From the NCBI GenBank assembly GCA_947169815.1, contig CAMVRG010000004.1:1-35764 (forward strand): a stretch of 35,764 nt of DNA. Reading direction: 5' to 3'. Position 1 is the first letter of the stretch. Each line of letters starts with the position of its first letter. Positions 29,523 to 35,764 of this stretch are shown piece after piece. This stretch comes from an uncultured Clostridia bacterium (GTDB lineage Bacteria > Bacillota > Clostridia > Oscillospirales > Acutalibacteraceae). Both the position numbers and the translations under genes were made by a program. The notes under the pieces are model-generated. The model searched no databases. It was not told the origin of the DNA and worked only from the letters and a program-made list of their open reading frames with translations.

Positions 29523-30081
29523 TTCGTTTGATAGAATGAAAAAGCTCCTTGAGGGAATCGGGCTTTCGTTTAACGAGGGCGGTATTTCCTGCGCCGAGCT
29601 TTACGCTTACGCAAGAGGACTCGCGCTGATAGACGAGAGCATTGCGAGGACTGAGAGTATTGTTTTTATGAGCGGCGAGGATAAGGAAACGCTTGCGAGA
29701 TATGCGGATATGCTCGGCATTGACAGAGAAAGGTTTACCGCAGAGGAACTTAAGGCAGAGATAGAAGAACGCCTTTCGGCGGGCTTTTCAGAGTGCTCGG
29801 TTTCTCAGGCACAAAGAGCGTTTTCGCTTATCGGCTCGGGTAGTATATCCTTTTCGGCCGACGAGGCTTGTCTTAACGGAGTAAAGCTTGAGGATTTATA
29901 TGAGGCTTCAAAATATCTTCACGCCTTTACGCCGTATTTTACTAACTGGATATATTCGGGTGAGGGCGAGAGGCTTACCTTTGATATGAGAGAATCGCTC
30001 TCACTCTCGTTTAACGATTTTGACAGATACAGTTTTACGTTTACTTTTTTAGACAGTTTAAGGAGTGATATTTTTGAGTAG
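29515..30081 (+). CDS. Tail protein I/XkdU-like baseplate protein
   Basis: The 188 residues follow baseplate J, the position of gpI/XkdU (DUF2313-type) proteins that hold the fibres. Visible are an N-terminal helical part KKLLEGIGLSFNEGGISCAELYAYARGLALIDESIARTE, the MLGIDRERFTAEELKAEIEERL segment, and an aromatic beta-rich end. GAGGTAAGC precedes the ATG. It ends 7 bases into the fibre gene. The role comes from position and size more than from motifs. Confidence 0.7.
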   Translation: MNNSFDRMKKLLEGIGLSFNEGGISCAELYAYARGLALIDESIARTESIVFMSGEDKETLARYADMLGIDRERFTAEELKAEIEERLSAGFSECSVSQAQRAFSLIGSGSISFSADEACLNGVKLEDLYEASKYLHAFTPYFTNWIYSGEGERLTFDMRESLSLSFNDFDRYSFTFTFLDSLRSDIFE

Positions 30082-30550
30082 TTCCGAAAAAACGGGAAAT
30101 CTTCATTTATCAAAATGGCTCGGCAGCGACGTCCCTGAAAGGCTTGATTTCGTTGCGGACAACGTTCTTATTGACGCCGCAGTTACAAGCCACCGCAATA
30201 ACGACGATATTCACGTTACCGCGGTTGATAAGATGAAGTGGAACGCTCCGTACTATATAGATACCTATATGGGAAACGGGGCGGCTTCGAGAACGGTTAC
30301 GCTTACCTCGGGCTTTGACCCGAGCTGGGGAATTATATTCCCCGTAAACAGAGTTATGGGAAAAACCGACTTTTCAAACGAAGCTCATTACAACTATTTT
30401 GGTTTTATTTCAACAGAGGGCTCGACTACGGGCGTAGACATCGACGGACGCACGCTTACGGTTACCCAGTCCGCCATACCCGTATCGGGAAACGAGTATA
30501 GAAACTATAACGAAAACGGCGTAACATATATTTATATTTTATTCAGATAA
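30074..30550 (+). CDS. Short tail-fibre-like protein
   Basis: I use TTG 30074, 8 bases after AAGGAG (30060-30065), giving 158 residues. The N-terminus KTGNLHLSKWLGSDVPERLDFVADNVLIDAAVTSHRNNDDIHVTAVDKMKWN is the attachment region seen in many clostridial phage fibres. A beta-rich end of about 95 residues follows (DTYMGNGAASRTVTLTSGFDPSWGIIFPVN... YNENGVTYIYILFR), probably a single receptor-binding or knob domain. Fibres are usually several hundred residues long with repeats and a chaperone gene after them; neither is present. No terminator follows. Confidence 0.75.
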   Translation: MSSSEKTGNLHLSKWLGSDVPERLDFVADNVLIDAAVTSHRNNDDIHVTAVDKMKWNAPYYIDTYMGNGAASRTVTLTSGFDPSWGIIFPVNRVMGKTDFSNEAHYNYFGFISTEGSTTGVDIDGRTLTVTQSAIPVSGNEYRNYNENGVTYIYILFR

Positions 30551-30557
30551 ATTTTTC

Positions 30558-30586
30558 TTTACATTGAGCTTTCAAAGTAATATAAT
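30558..30586 (+). promoter_or_regulatory. Promoter of the DUF1015 gene
   Basis: TTTACA (30558-30563), 17 bp, TATAAT (30581-30586), just after the last phage gene. Confidence 0.75.
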
Positions 30587-30600
30587 CTATGTAATTTATG

Positions 30601-30635
30601 ATTTACGACAGGAAAATTTTTCTGTTATTGTAAAT
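30601..30635 (+). other. Hairpin in the DUF1015 leader
   Basis: ATTTAC and GTAAAT enclose an inner pairing of ACAGGAAAA with TTTTTCTGT. It is AT-rich and lies between the predicted RNA start and the ribosome site; no riboswitch class is recognised. Confidence 0.4.
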
Positions 30636-30664
30636 TGATGATTGCGGTGAAAGAGGTAAAGAAT

Positions 30665-31903
30665 ATGGCGGTATTCAAAGCGTTTAAAGCGTTCAGACCG
30701 AGCAGGGAATGCGGCGATAAAATCCCCGCGCTTCCGTATGATGTAATGAACAGCGACGAGGCGAGAGAGATGGTAAAGGGCAATCCGCTTTCGTTTCTTC
30801 ACGTAGACAAGGCGGAGATAGATTTAAGCCCTAATATTGACCACTACGCCCCCGAGGTTTACGAAAAGGCGAGAGAAAACCTTATAAGCCTTGAGGAGAG
30901 CGGAAAGCTTATTGAGGACGGTGAAAAATGTCTTTATATCTACCGTCAGGTTATGGGAGGAAGGTCCCAGACGGGAATAGTCGGCTGCGCCTCGGTAGAC
31001 GATTATATCAATAACGTTATCAAAAAGCACGAGCACACGCTCGCAAAAAAGGAGCAGGACAGAATTAATCATGTCGATAAATGCGACGCGAATACGGGTC
31101 CGATTTTTCTTACTTACAGAAACAGCAATAAGATTACCGCAACGGTAAATTCCTGGATAAGAAGCCGTATGCCCGAATACGATTTTAAACAGGGTAATGT
31201 AAACCATACCGTATGGGTAATTGACGACGGCGATGTAATAAAAACGCTTGAAAAAGCGTTTAAAGACGTAAGCTCGCTTTACATAGCCGACGGACACCAC
31301 CGCTGCGCTTCGGCGGTAAGAGTTGCCGAAATGAGAAGGGCTCAGCACCCCGATTACACGGGAAACGAGGAATTCAATTTCTTACTTGCGATTGCATATC
31401 CCGACTCCGAGCTTGAAATTATGGACTACAACAGAGTCGTTAAGGATTTAAACGGACACAGCTTTGAGGAGTATCTTAAGCTCGTTGAAAAATGCTTTAC
31501 GGTTGAAAAGGCGGAGAAGGCGGCGACGCCCGCAAACAAGCACGAATTTCTTATGTTTTATCATAAGCAGTGGTATAAGCTTACCGCCAGGGAGGGTACG
31601 TTTAACGAAAACGACCCCGTAGGACAGCTTGACGTTTCAATTTTACAAAACAACGTTTTAAAGCCGATTCTCGGGATAGATAATCCGAAAACAAGCGACA
31701 GAATTGATTTTATCGGCGGTATAAGAGGACTGAAAGAGCTTGAAAAAAGAGCGCTTACCGATATGGAGCTTGCGTTTGCCATGCACCCGACAACAATCGA
31801 GGACCTTATGAGCATCGCCGACGCGGGAGAGATTATGCCTCCGAAATCCACCTGGTTTGAGCCTAAGCCGCTTTCGGGTATATTCATTCATCATTTAAGT
31901 TAA
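30665..31903 (+). CDS. DUF1015 family protein
   Basis: I start at ATG 30665 (MAVFKAFKAFRPS), about 9 bases after AGAGG; an in-frame ATG at 30635 lies inside the leader hairpin. The 412 residues match DUF1015: LPYDVMNSDEAREM, SFLHVDKAEID, KHEHTLAKKEQDRINHVDKCDANTGPIFLTY, and the hallmark YIADGHHRCASAVRVAEMRR. The family shares its His/Asp-rich active-site pattern with SerK-type free serine kinases, and in many Clostridia it is found with serine-biosynthesis genes, but those are not next to it here. A kinase role is therefore an inference. Single-gene unit with promoter and terminator. Confidence 0.92.
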   Translation: MAVFKAFKAFRPSRECGDKIPALPYDVMNSDEAREMVKGNPLSFLHVDKAEIDLSPNIDHYAPEVYEKARENLISLEESGKLIEDGEKCLYIYRQVMGGRSQTGIVGCASVDDYINNVIKKHEHTLAKKEQDRINHVDKCDANTGPIFLTYRNSNKITATVNSWIRSRMPEYDFKQGNVNHTVWVIDDGDVIKTLEKAFKDVSSLYIADGHHRCASAVRVAEMRRAQHPDYTGNEEFNFLLAIAYPDSELEIMDYNRVVKDLNGHSFEEYLKLVEKCFTVEKAEKAATPANKHEFLMFYHKQWYKLTAREGTFNENDPVGQLDVSILQNNVLKPILGIDNPKTSDRIDFIGGIRGLKELEKRALTDMELAFAMHPTTIEDLMSIADAGEIMPPKSTWFEPKPLSGIFIHHLS

Positions 31904-31909
31904 AAACGG

Positions 31910-31942
31910 AGCCCCGCGGATACTGTTCCGCGGGGCTTTTTT
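31910..31942 (+). terminator. Intrinsic terminator of the DUF1015 gene
   Basis: AGCCCCGCGGA pairs with TCCGCGGGGCT around a 6-base loop, followed by T-run. Confidence 0.95.
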
Positions 31943-31964
31943 CGGTCTTTATTATAAATTATTA

Positions 31965-32007
31965 TTGTTTTTTACCCGTTAAAGTGTTAAAATGTATTTG
32001 TTATAAT
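31965..32007 (+). promoter_or_regulatory. Promoter of the M28 peptidase gene, with tandem extended -10 elements
   Basis: TTGTTT (31965-31970), 17 bp, TAAAAT (31988-31993) with TGT; a second TGT-TATAAT (32002-32007) lies 14 bp downstream. The block TGTTAAAATGTAT is identical to that in the transketolase promoter. Confidence 0.7.
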
Positions 32008-32026
32008 CTATTGAGGAGGTTTTCTT

Positions 32027-33361
32027 ATGAAGGAAGAAAATAGAAAGTATGCTGAGGAAGCGTACGAAATAGTTAACGACGCAGCTCATAAAATCGGCTC
32101 CCGTCTTCCCGGAACAGAGGGCGAGAGAAAGTTCCACGATTATATGGCGGATAAGCTTAAGGCTATCGGAATCAAGCCCGTGAAAGAGGAATTTGCGGTA
32201 TCTCCGCGCTCTGGCATCGGCGGACTCGGATATGCAGGCTGGGCAGGCTTTATTATCAGCCTCGGCGCATATCTTGCTCTCGCTATCCCGCAGCTCTGGA
32301 TTCCGCTCGGAATATTCGCTTTTCTTTCGGTATTCTGGCTCATATTCAGTTGTTTCTTCTATAAGACCTGGTTTGATATGTTCTTCCCTCAGGCTATTTC
32401 TCAGAACAGCTACGGTATTCTTGAACCTGAGGACGGAAACGTTGAATATAATATTATCCTTTCGGGACATACCGACACGTCCTGGACCTGGCGCCACAGT
32501 GAGCACGCTTATAAGTATAAGGATAAGCCGATTATCGGTATTATCGCAACCTACGGCAAGGTAGGCTTCGGCGCAGTTTGCTTCTTCGCTATGACTATCG
32601 CTACAATGTTTATGTGCGTTCTTGCGATTGCTCAGGTATTCAATGCAAACTGGGTGCAGGTTCTTATGATGACTACCTTCTATCAGGTATTCAAGACTAT
32701 ACTTTATATCTTCCCCGTAATTTCAGCTATCGGCTGCTGGTTCGTAATTATGTGGGGTGATCCAAACGGCGAAAACGCGTCAAGAGGCGCTATGGATAAT
32801 GCTACGGGTATCGCGCTTTCTTACGAGGTAATCAGATACTTTAAGGAAAATCCCGACAAGATGCCGAAAAACTGCAGAATTATTGACCTCAACGTAGGTT
32901 CAGAGGAATCGGGACTCAGAGGCTCAATGTTCTTTGCTCAGGAGCACAAGGGCGACGAGCTTACAAAGAACGCCTGGAATATCAATATCGACTCGGTTGC
33001 CGACAAGGATTACTTTGAGGTCGTTATAAAGGACGACTGGCAGGGCTGCCGCTTCGATAAGGATATGGAGCAGATGTTTAAGGATACCTTCCTTGAGCTT
33101 GAAATTCCGAGCAAAACTAACCACTGTATCCATAACCCCGTAGGCGGCTGCGACTCTACGCCTATGACGAGAGCGGGTATCAAGTCCGTTACCTTCGCGG
33201 CTCAGAATCCCATGCTTACATATTATTATCACACATGGAGAGATATGCCTGAGCGCTTTGAAATGGAAACGGTCGGAGACGGCTTCGACGTTGTACTCGG
33301 CGTAATTGATAAAATTGCAAAGTTCCAGGAGGAAAACGGTTACAGAGGACCTCAGAAATAA
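32027..33361 (+). CDS. M28 family zinc aminopeptidase-like membrane protein
   Basis: The 444 residues contain all M28 metal ligands: His148 (SGHTDTSWTW), bridging Asp257 (GAMDNATGIAL), Glu293-Glu294 (GSEESGLRG), Asp322 (NIDSVA) and His402 (YYYHTWRD). Unusually, hydrophobic segments of about two helices each lie before the domain (about 66-111) and inside it, between His148 and Asp257 (about 180-243). The protein would be a membrane-bound aminopeptidase with its active site on one face; which side faces out is not clear, as there is no signal peptide. GAGGAGG precedes the ATG. Single-gene unit. The substrate is unknown. Confidence 0.88.
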   Translation: MKEENRKYAEEAYEIVNDAAHKIGSRLPGTEGERKFHDYMADKLKAIGIKPVKEEFAVSPRSGIGGLGYAGWAGFIISLGAYLALAIPQLWIPLGIFAFLSVFWLIFSCFFYKTWFDMFFPQAISQNSYGILEPEDGNVEYNIILSGHTDTSWTWRHSEHAYKYKDKPIIGIIATYGKVGFGAVCFFAMTIATMFMCVLAIAQVFNANWVQVLMMTTFYQVFKTILYIFPVISAIGCWFVIMWGDPNGENASRGAMDNATGIALSYEVIRYFKENPDKMPKNCRIIDLNVGSEESGLRGSMFFAQEHKGDELTKNAWNINIDSVADKDYFEVVIKDDWQGCRFDKDMEQMFKDTFLELEIPSKTNHCIHNPVGGCDSTPMTRAGIKSVTFAAQNPMLTYYYHTWRDMPERFEMETVGDGFDVVLGVIDKIAKFQEENGYRGPQK

Positions 33362-33370
33362 AACGGATTG

Positions 33371-33400
33371 TCGGAGGGATTAAAAGTCCCTCCGATTTTT
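33371..33400 (+). terminator. Intrinsic terminator of the M28 peptidase gene
   Basis: TCGGAGGGA pairs with TCCCTCCGA, followed by five T. Confidence 0.92.
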
Positions 33401-33430
33401 CAATAATTACACATTATCAGGGGGATAATT

Positions 33431-34057
33431 ATGTCGAAGGTATTAATTATAAACGGCAGCCCCAATGCAAGGGGCTGTACGGCAACTGCTCTTAACGAAA
33501 TGATAAAAGTTTTTGAAAACGAGGGTATTGAAACGAAAGTAGTTCAGGTCGGAAACAAGGCGGTAAGAGGTTGTATTGCGTGCAACACCTGCGAGAGCAG
33601 AGGCAAGTGCGTTTTTGACGACCTAGTAAACGAAACCGCTCCGCTTTTTGAAGAGGCGGACGGTCTTGTAATCGGCAGCCCCGTTTATTACGGTTCGCCT
33701 AACGGAACCCTTCTTTCGTTTCTTGACAGGCTTTTTTATTCAACGCCGTTTCAGAAGCACCTCAAGGTCGGCGCAGCGGTTGTATCCTGCCGCCGCGGAG
33801 GTAATACCGCGTCGTTTGACGTACTTAATAAGTATTTTACAATTTCTTCAATGCCCGTTGCATCAAGCACCTACTGGAACCAGGTTCACGGCTTTACTGC
33901 CGAGGACGTTTTAAAGGATAAGGAGGGCTTACAGACGATGAGAAACCTCGCGAGAAATATGTCCTTTATGATTAAGGCAATCGCCGACGGAAAGGAAAAA
34001 TACGGCGCGCCCGAACTTGAGCGCGGCTGTTTTACGAGCTTCCCCGACGGAAAATAA
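33431..34057 (+). CDS. Flavodoxin-like NAD(P)H-dependent FMN reductase/iron-sulfur flavoprotein family
   Basis: The 208 residues have the flavodoxin-like start KVLIINGSPNARGCTATALNEMIKVFENEGIETKVV, the FMN-binding loop SPVYYGSPNGTLLSFLDRLFY, and the Cys motif GCIACNTCESRGKCVFDD, which in iron-sulfur flavoproteins holds a 4Fe-4S cluster, although spacing differs among family members. The protein would pass electrons from NAD(P)H or ferredoxin to an unknown acceptor. AGGGGGAT precedes the ATG. The last codons (AAA TAA) run straight into the palindromic element. No clear promoter is visible in the 70 bp before it. Confidence 0.9.
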   Translation: MSKVLIINGSPNARGCTATALNEMIKVFENEGIETKVVQVGNKAVRGCIACNTCESRGKCVFDDLVNETAPLFEEADGLVIGSPVYYGSPNGTLLSFLDRLFYSTPFQKHLKVGAAVVSCRRGGNTASFDVLNKYFTISSMPVASSTYWNQVHGFTAEDVLKDKEGLQTMRNLARNMSFMIKAIADGKEKYGAPELERGCFTSFPDGK

Positions 34058-34133
34058 AAAAAGAGCAGGAAGGGGCGCCCGTCATAAAGAATGTCAGCCT
34101 TAAAATCGCCTCTTTTTCGCTATAACTGTATTA

Positions 34134-34170
34134 AAAATCGGGTAAAGGCGGCAAGCCTTTATCCGATTTT
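34134..34170. other. 16-bp hairpin within the palindromic element
   Basis: AAAATCGGGTAAAGGC pairs with GCCTTTATCCGATTTT (one G-T pair) around GGCAA. The A-rich and T-rich edges make it terminator-like in both directions. Confidence 0.8.
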
Positions 34171-34250
34171 ATGCTTTGTTCTAACAAAAAATAGGCTGAT
34201 TTTAAGGTGCGAAGCAGTTTTGGCAAAGTAATTTTAGCTCATAAAGGGAT

Positions 34251-34294
34251 AATAAAACCGCTTGCATACTCGCGTATTCAAGCGGTTTTTTATT
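34251..34294. terminator. Hairpin with T-run within the palindromic element
   Basis: AAAACCGCTTG pairs with CAAGCGGTTTT; an inner ATAC/GTAT pairing around TCGC extends it with one mismatch. A run of T follows on the plus strand, and A-runs on the other side allow action on the minus strand. Confidence 0.75.
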
Positions 34295-34373
34295 TCTTTA
34301 GGGGCAAAAGGACAAAGCCAAAACCTAATCTTCCTTATGACGGGCGCCCCAAGGGCGCCCCTTCCTGCTCTTT

Positions 34374-35150
34374 TTATTTGAGGAGGTTTTCATAAATAAT
34401 TCTGTCCTCATCCTTAAACACGTTGAATATAACTTTAATTTTACTGTTCGTTTCTTTTTTGTACTCTCTTACCGTATCAACCGCGATTTTTGCCGCTTCT
34501 TTCTGAGGAAAGCCGAATACGCCAGTTGAAATACAGCAAAAAGCGACGCTTTCTATTCCGTTTTCTTCTGCGATTTCAAGGCAGGAGCGGTAGCAGGATT
34601 TGAGGAGTCTTTTATGCTCGCCGCTCAGTTCTATGTTTACTATCGGTCCTACTGTATGAATAACGAAGTCGCAGGGAAGATTATAGGCGGGAGTTATTTT
34701 TGCGCGCCCCGTCGGCTCCTCATAGCCCTGTGCCGTCATAAGCTCGTGGCATTTATTACGAAGCGCAAGCCCCGAATACGTATGAATACAGTTATCTATA
34801 CAGTTATGAAGCGGGTGGAAGCAGCCGAGAAGCTGAGAGTTAGCCGCGTTAACTATTGCGCCGCATTTAAGCGTGGTTATATCGCCCTGCCAGAGATAAA
34901 TATCCTCCTCAATCGGCTCAAGGCTTTTTATATCCGTTATTCCCTTTGTCTTGATTTCATCTTTAAGATATTCGTTTTGAATTTTTAAAAATTCATCGCT
35001 GAGCGGAGCGGGCATACGGATATTCATAAGCGCGCGGAGAAGATTTTTCTGTTCCTCAGCCGTCATATTTTCCTTATAGTAGCCCGAAAGCCTGCTACTT
35101 TCATTAAGTAATTCCTTAATTAAAAAAATTCGTCTTTCGCTTTGAGTCAT
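34374..35150 (-). CDS. Zinc-containing macrodomain protein (protein-ADP-ribose hydrolase)
   Basis: The 258 residues have a helical N-terminal part (about 1-75) and a macrodomain with GDITTLKCGAIVNAANSQLLGC (residues 89-110), the zinc-binding stretch FHPLHNCIDNCIH (Cys110, His112 or His115, Cys117), GRAKITPAYNLPCDFVIHTVGP and the loop ISTGVFGFPQ. This fits the Zn-macro class that removes ADP-ribose from proteins. Staphylococcal and streptococcal relatives occur with lipoylation and sirtuin genes, which are absent here. The stop codon is fixed at the arm of the palindromic element. A weak ribosome site (GGTG) precedes the ATG. Confidence 0.92.
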   Translation of the reverse strand: MTQSERRIFLIKELLNESSRLSGYYKENMTAEEQKNLLRALMNIRMPAPLSDEFLKIQNEYLKDEIKTKGITDIKSLEPIEEDIYLWQGDITTLKCGAIVNAANSQLLGCFHPLHNCIDNCIHTYSGLALRNKCHELMTAQGYEEPTGRAKITPAYNLPCDFVIHTVGPIVNIELSGEHKRLLKSCYRSCLEIAEENGIESVAFCCISTGVFGFPQKEAAKIAVDTVREYKKETNSKIKVIFNVFKDEDRIIYENLLK

Positions 35151-35165
35151 AATATCACCGCTTTA

Positions 35166-35171
35166 AGTATA
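35166..35171 (-). promoter_or_regulatory. Likely extended -10 box of the macrodomain gene
   Basis: On the minus strand TATACT with TGC before it, 15 bases before the start codon. The -35 at 17 bp is only TTTATT, so it is a moderate match. Confidence 0.5.
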
Positions 35172-35213
35172 GCATATTTTTAAATTTAAATAAAGTCCGA
35201 GGATTTTATGCGC

Positions 35214-35241
35214 TTGACAACGGCTGTTAATATGGTAATAT
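35214..35241 (+). promoter_or_regulatory. Promoter of the phosphofructokinase gene
   Basis: Consensus TTGACA (35214-35219), 16 bp, TAATAT (35236-35241) with an extended TGG. Confidence 0.85.
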
Positions 35242-35274
35242 ATATCCGAAAATAAAAAACTTTTAAGGTGAACT

Positions 35275-35764
35275 ATGAACAAAAATATGATAATAGGACA
35301 GTCGGGAGGCCCGACGGCTGTAATAAATTCAAGCCTTGCGGGAGCGATAGAATACGCTCTTTTGAGCGATAAGGTTGAAAATATTTACGGAATGATAAAC
35401 GGAATAGAAGGGCTTATGGAGGAAAACATTATAAGTCTTTCGGCGATGTTTAAAAATCTTCCTCACGAGCTCAACCGACTTAAGCATTCTCCCGCGATGT
35501 TCCTCGGCTCCTGCCGCTTTAAGCTTTCGGGAAACGAGGAGGAATATAAGAGAATATTCGAGGTGCTTGATTATTATGAAATCGGCTACTTTGTTTATAT
35601 CGGCGGTAACGATTCGATGGATACGGTTAAAAAGCTTTCGGATTACGCGGCTGAAATCAAAAGCGATATAAGAGTAGTCGGAATACCTAAAACTATTGAT
35701 AACGACCTCGTAGGTATTGACCACTCGCCCGGCTTCGGCTCGGCGGCAAAATATATAGCAACCT
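35275..35764 (+). CDS. pfp: 6-phosphofructokinase, pyrophosphate-dependent type (5' part)
   Basis: The first 163 residues are visible; the gene runs off the window. The N-terminus IIGQSGGPTAVINSSLAG, YIGGNDSMDT (residues 109-116) and PKTIDNDL (138-145) identify phosphofructokinase. The GGNDS motif, in place of the GGDGS of ATP enzymes, and the PKTIDND motif point to use of pyrophosphate. It catalyses the reversible phosphorylation of fructose 6-phosphate in glycolysis, saving ATP, as expected for a fermenting Clostridium. AAGGTG precedes the ATG. Confidence 0.92.
   Translation, partial: MNKNMIIGQSGGPTAVINSSLAGAIEYALLSDKVENIYGMINGIEGLMEENIISLSAMFKNLPHELNRLKHSPAMFLGSCRFKLSGNEEEYKRIFEVLDYYEIGYFVYIGGNDSMDTVKKLSDYAAEIKSDIRVVGIPKTIDNDLVGIDHSPGFGSAAKYIAT

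Larger units (their letters stand above)
20057..30550 (+). mobile_element. Phage-derived capsid-and-baseplate gene cluster lacking a tail tube module
   Basis: Seventeen plus-strand genes, most overlapping or only bases apart, run in the order of a PBSX-like phage: terminases, portal, protease, cement, capsid, two connector-like genes, tail-terminator-like gene, then LysM adaptor, hub, spike, gp25, baseplate J, tail protein I and fibre. Genes for tail sheath, tail tube, tail-assembly chaperones and tape measure, normally several kilobases between terminator and LysM protein, are absent; only a 38-codon gene is there. No integrase, repressor, replication, holin or endolysin gene and no flanking direct repeat were found. 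All frames are intact and codon choice looks like the neighbours. This fits a domesticated particle; a defective prophage with a clean internal deletion is the alternative. Confidence 0.8.
34053..34378. repeat. Long imperfect palindromic element between convergent genes
   Basis: The whole 316-bp gap is structured. The ends are inverted repeats: AAAAAGAGCAGGAAGGGGCG and the following CCC on the left return as the reverse complement on the right, continuing as GTCATAA after an 11-base extra block in which GGGGCGCCC is doubled. Inside are CCTTAAAATC (34098-34107) with GATTTTAAGG (34198-34207), GTTTTGGC with GCCAAAAC, and two long hairpins. Both neighbouring genes end AAATAA directly at the arms, so the element touches or supplies both stop codons. 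It could be a MITE-like insertion, a two-way termination structure or a structured RNA. No coding region is supported. Confidence 0.8.

Noticed and set aside
19881-30664. Prophage attachment sites
   Set aside because: I compared both edges by eye and found no convincing direct repeat; a short imperfect one cannot be excluded.
34207-34395. 62-codon plus-strand frame in the palindromic element
   Set aside because: It is formed by the repeat arms and hairpins, has no ribosome site and runs over the end of the macrodomain gene.
1-35764. CRISPR array or known riboswitch
   Set aside because: No regularly spaced repeats were seen, and no leader showed a riboswitch class that I recognise.

Overview
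The window looks like a chromosome segment of a strictly anaerobic, Gram-positive gut Clostridium of the Oscillospiraceae/Ruminococcaceae type. The reasons are strong AGGAGG ribosome sites, sigma-A-like promoters (TTGACA-type -35, 17 bp, often an extended TGN -10), Mini-RNase III beside Obg, a two-subunit transketolase, a clostridial Feo iron cluster, small clostridial families (DUF1858, DUF6472) and a pyrophosphate-type phosphofructokinase. This placement is an inference from gene content; no marker gene for taxonomy is present.

Layout. 1-1140: the 3' end of a GH3 glycosidase with its catalytic barrel at the C-terminus (permuted order). 1147-3286 (minus): tRNA-Val with its own promoter, Mini-RNase III, Obg and a small membrane protein. 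3332-5177: split transketolase from a divergent promoter pair. 5180-8254: iron-uptake operon feoA-feoA-feoB-Cys-rich membrane peptide, with four identical-pattern palindromes (GTTAG-N6-CTAAC) as likely metal-regulator operators. 8295-10241: an NhaC-type antiporter with an unusual signal-peptide extension. 10243-11498 (minus): DMT exporter and DUF1858 redox-disulfide protein. 11524-13094: DUF1846 protein. 13124-17006: large secreted subtilase with an inserted domain. 16997-17755 (minus): DUF1624 membrane acyltransferase-like protein. 17807-19880: GH28 hydrolase, SecB-like chaperone and DUF6472 peptide in one operon.

20057-30550 is the most unusual part: one tightly overlapping phage-derived operon encoding terminase, portal, protease/scaffold, a probable cement protein, capsid, connectors, then a complete contractile-type baseplate (LysM adaptor, hub, spike, gp25, baseplate J, tail protein I) and a very short fibre. 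No tail sheath, tail tube, tape measure, integrase, repressor, replication or lysis gene is present. Every frame is open and composition resembles the host genes on both sides, so this looks like a retained, domesticated particle cluster rather than a decaying prophage. What the particle does (gene-transfer-agent-like, injection or something else) cannot be read from sequence.

30558-35764: DUF1015 protein, membrane M28 peptidase, flavodoxin-like reductase, a 320-bp palindromic element sitting exactly between two convergent stop codons, a zinc macrodomain protein (minus), and the 5' end of PPi-phosphofructokinase. Most transcription units end in clear intrinsic terminators, many of them shared by convergent genes.
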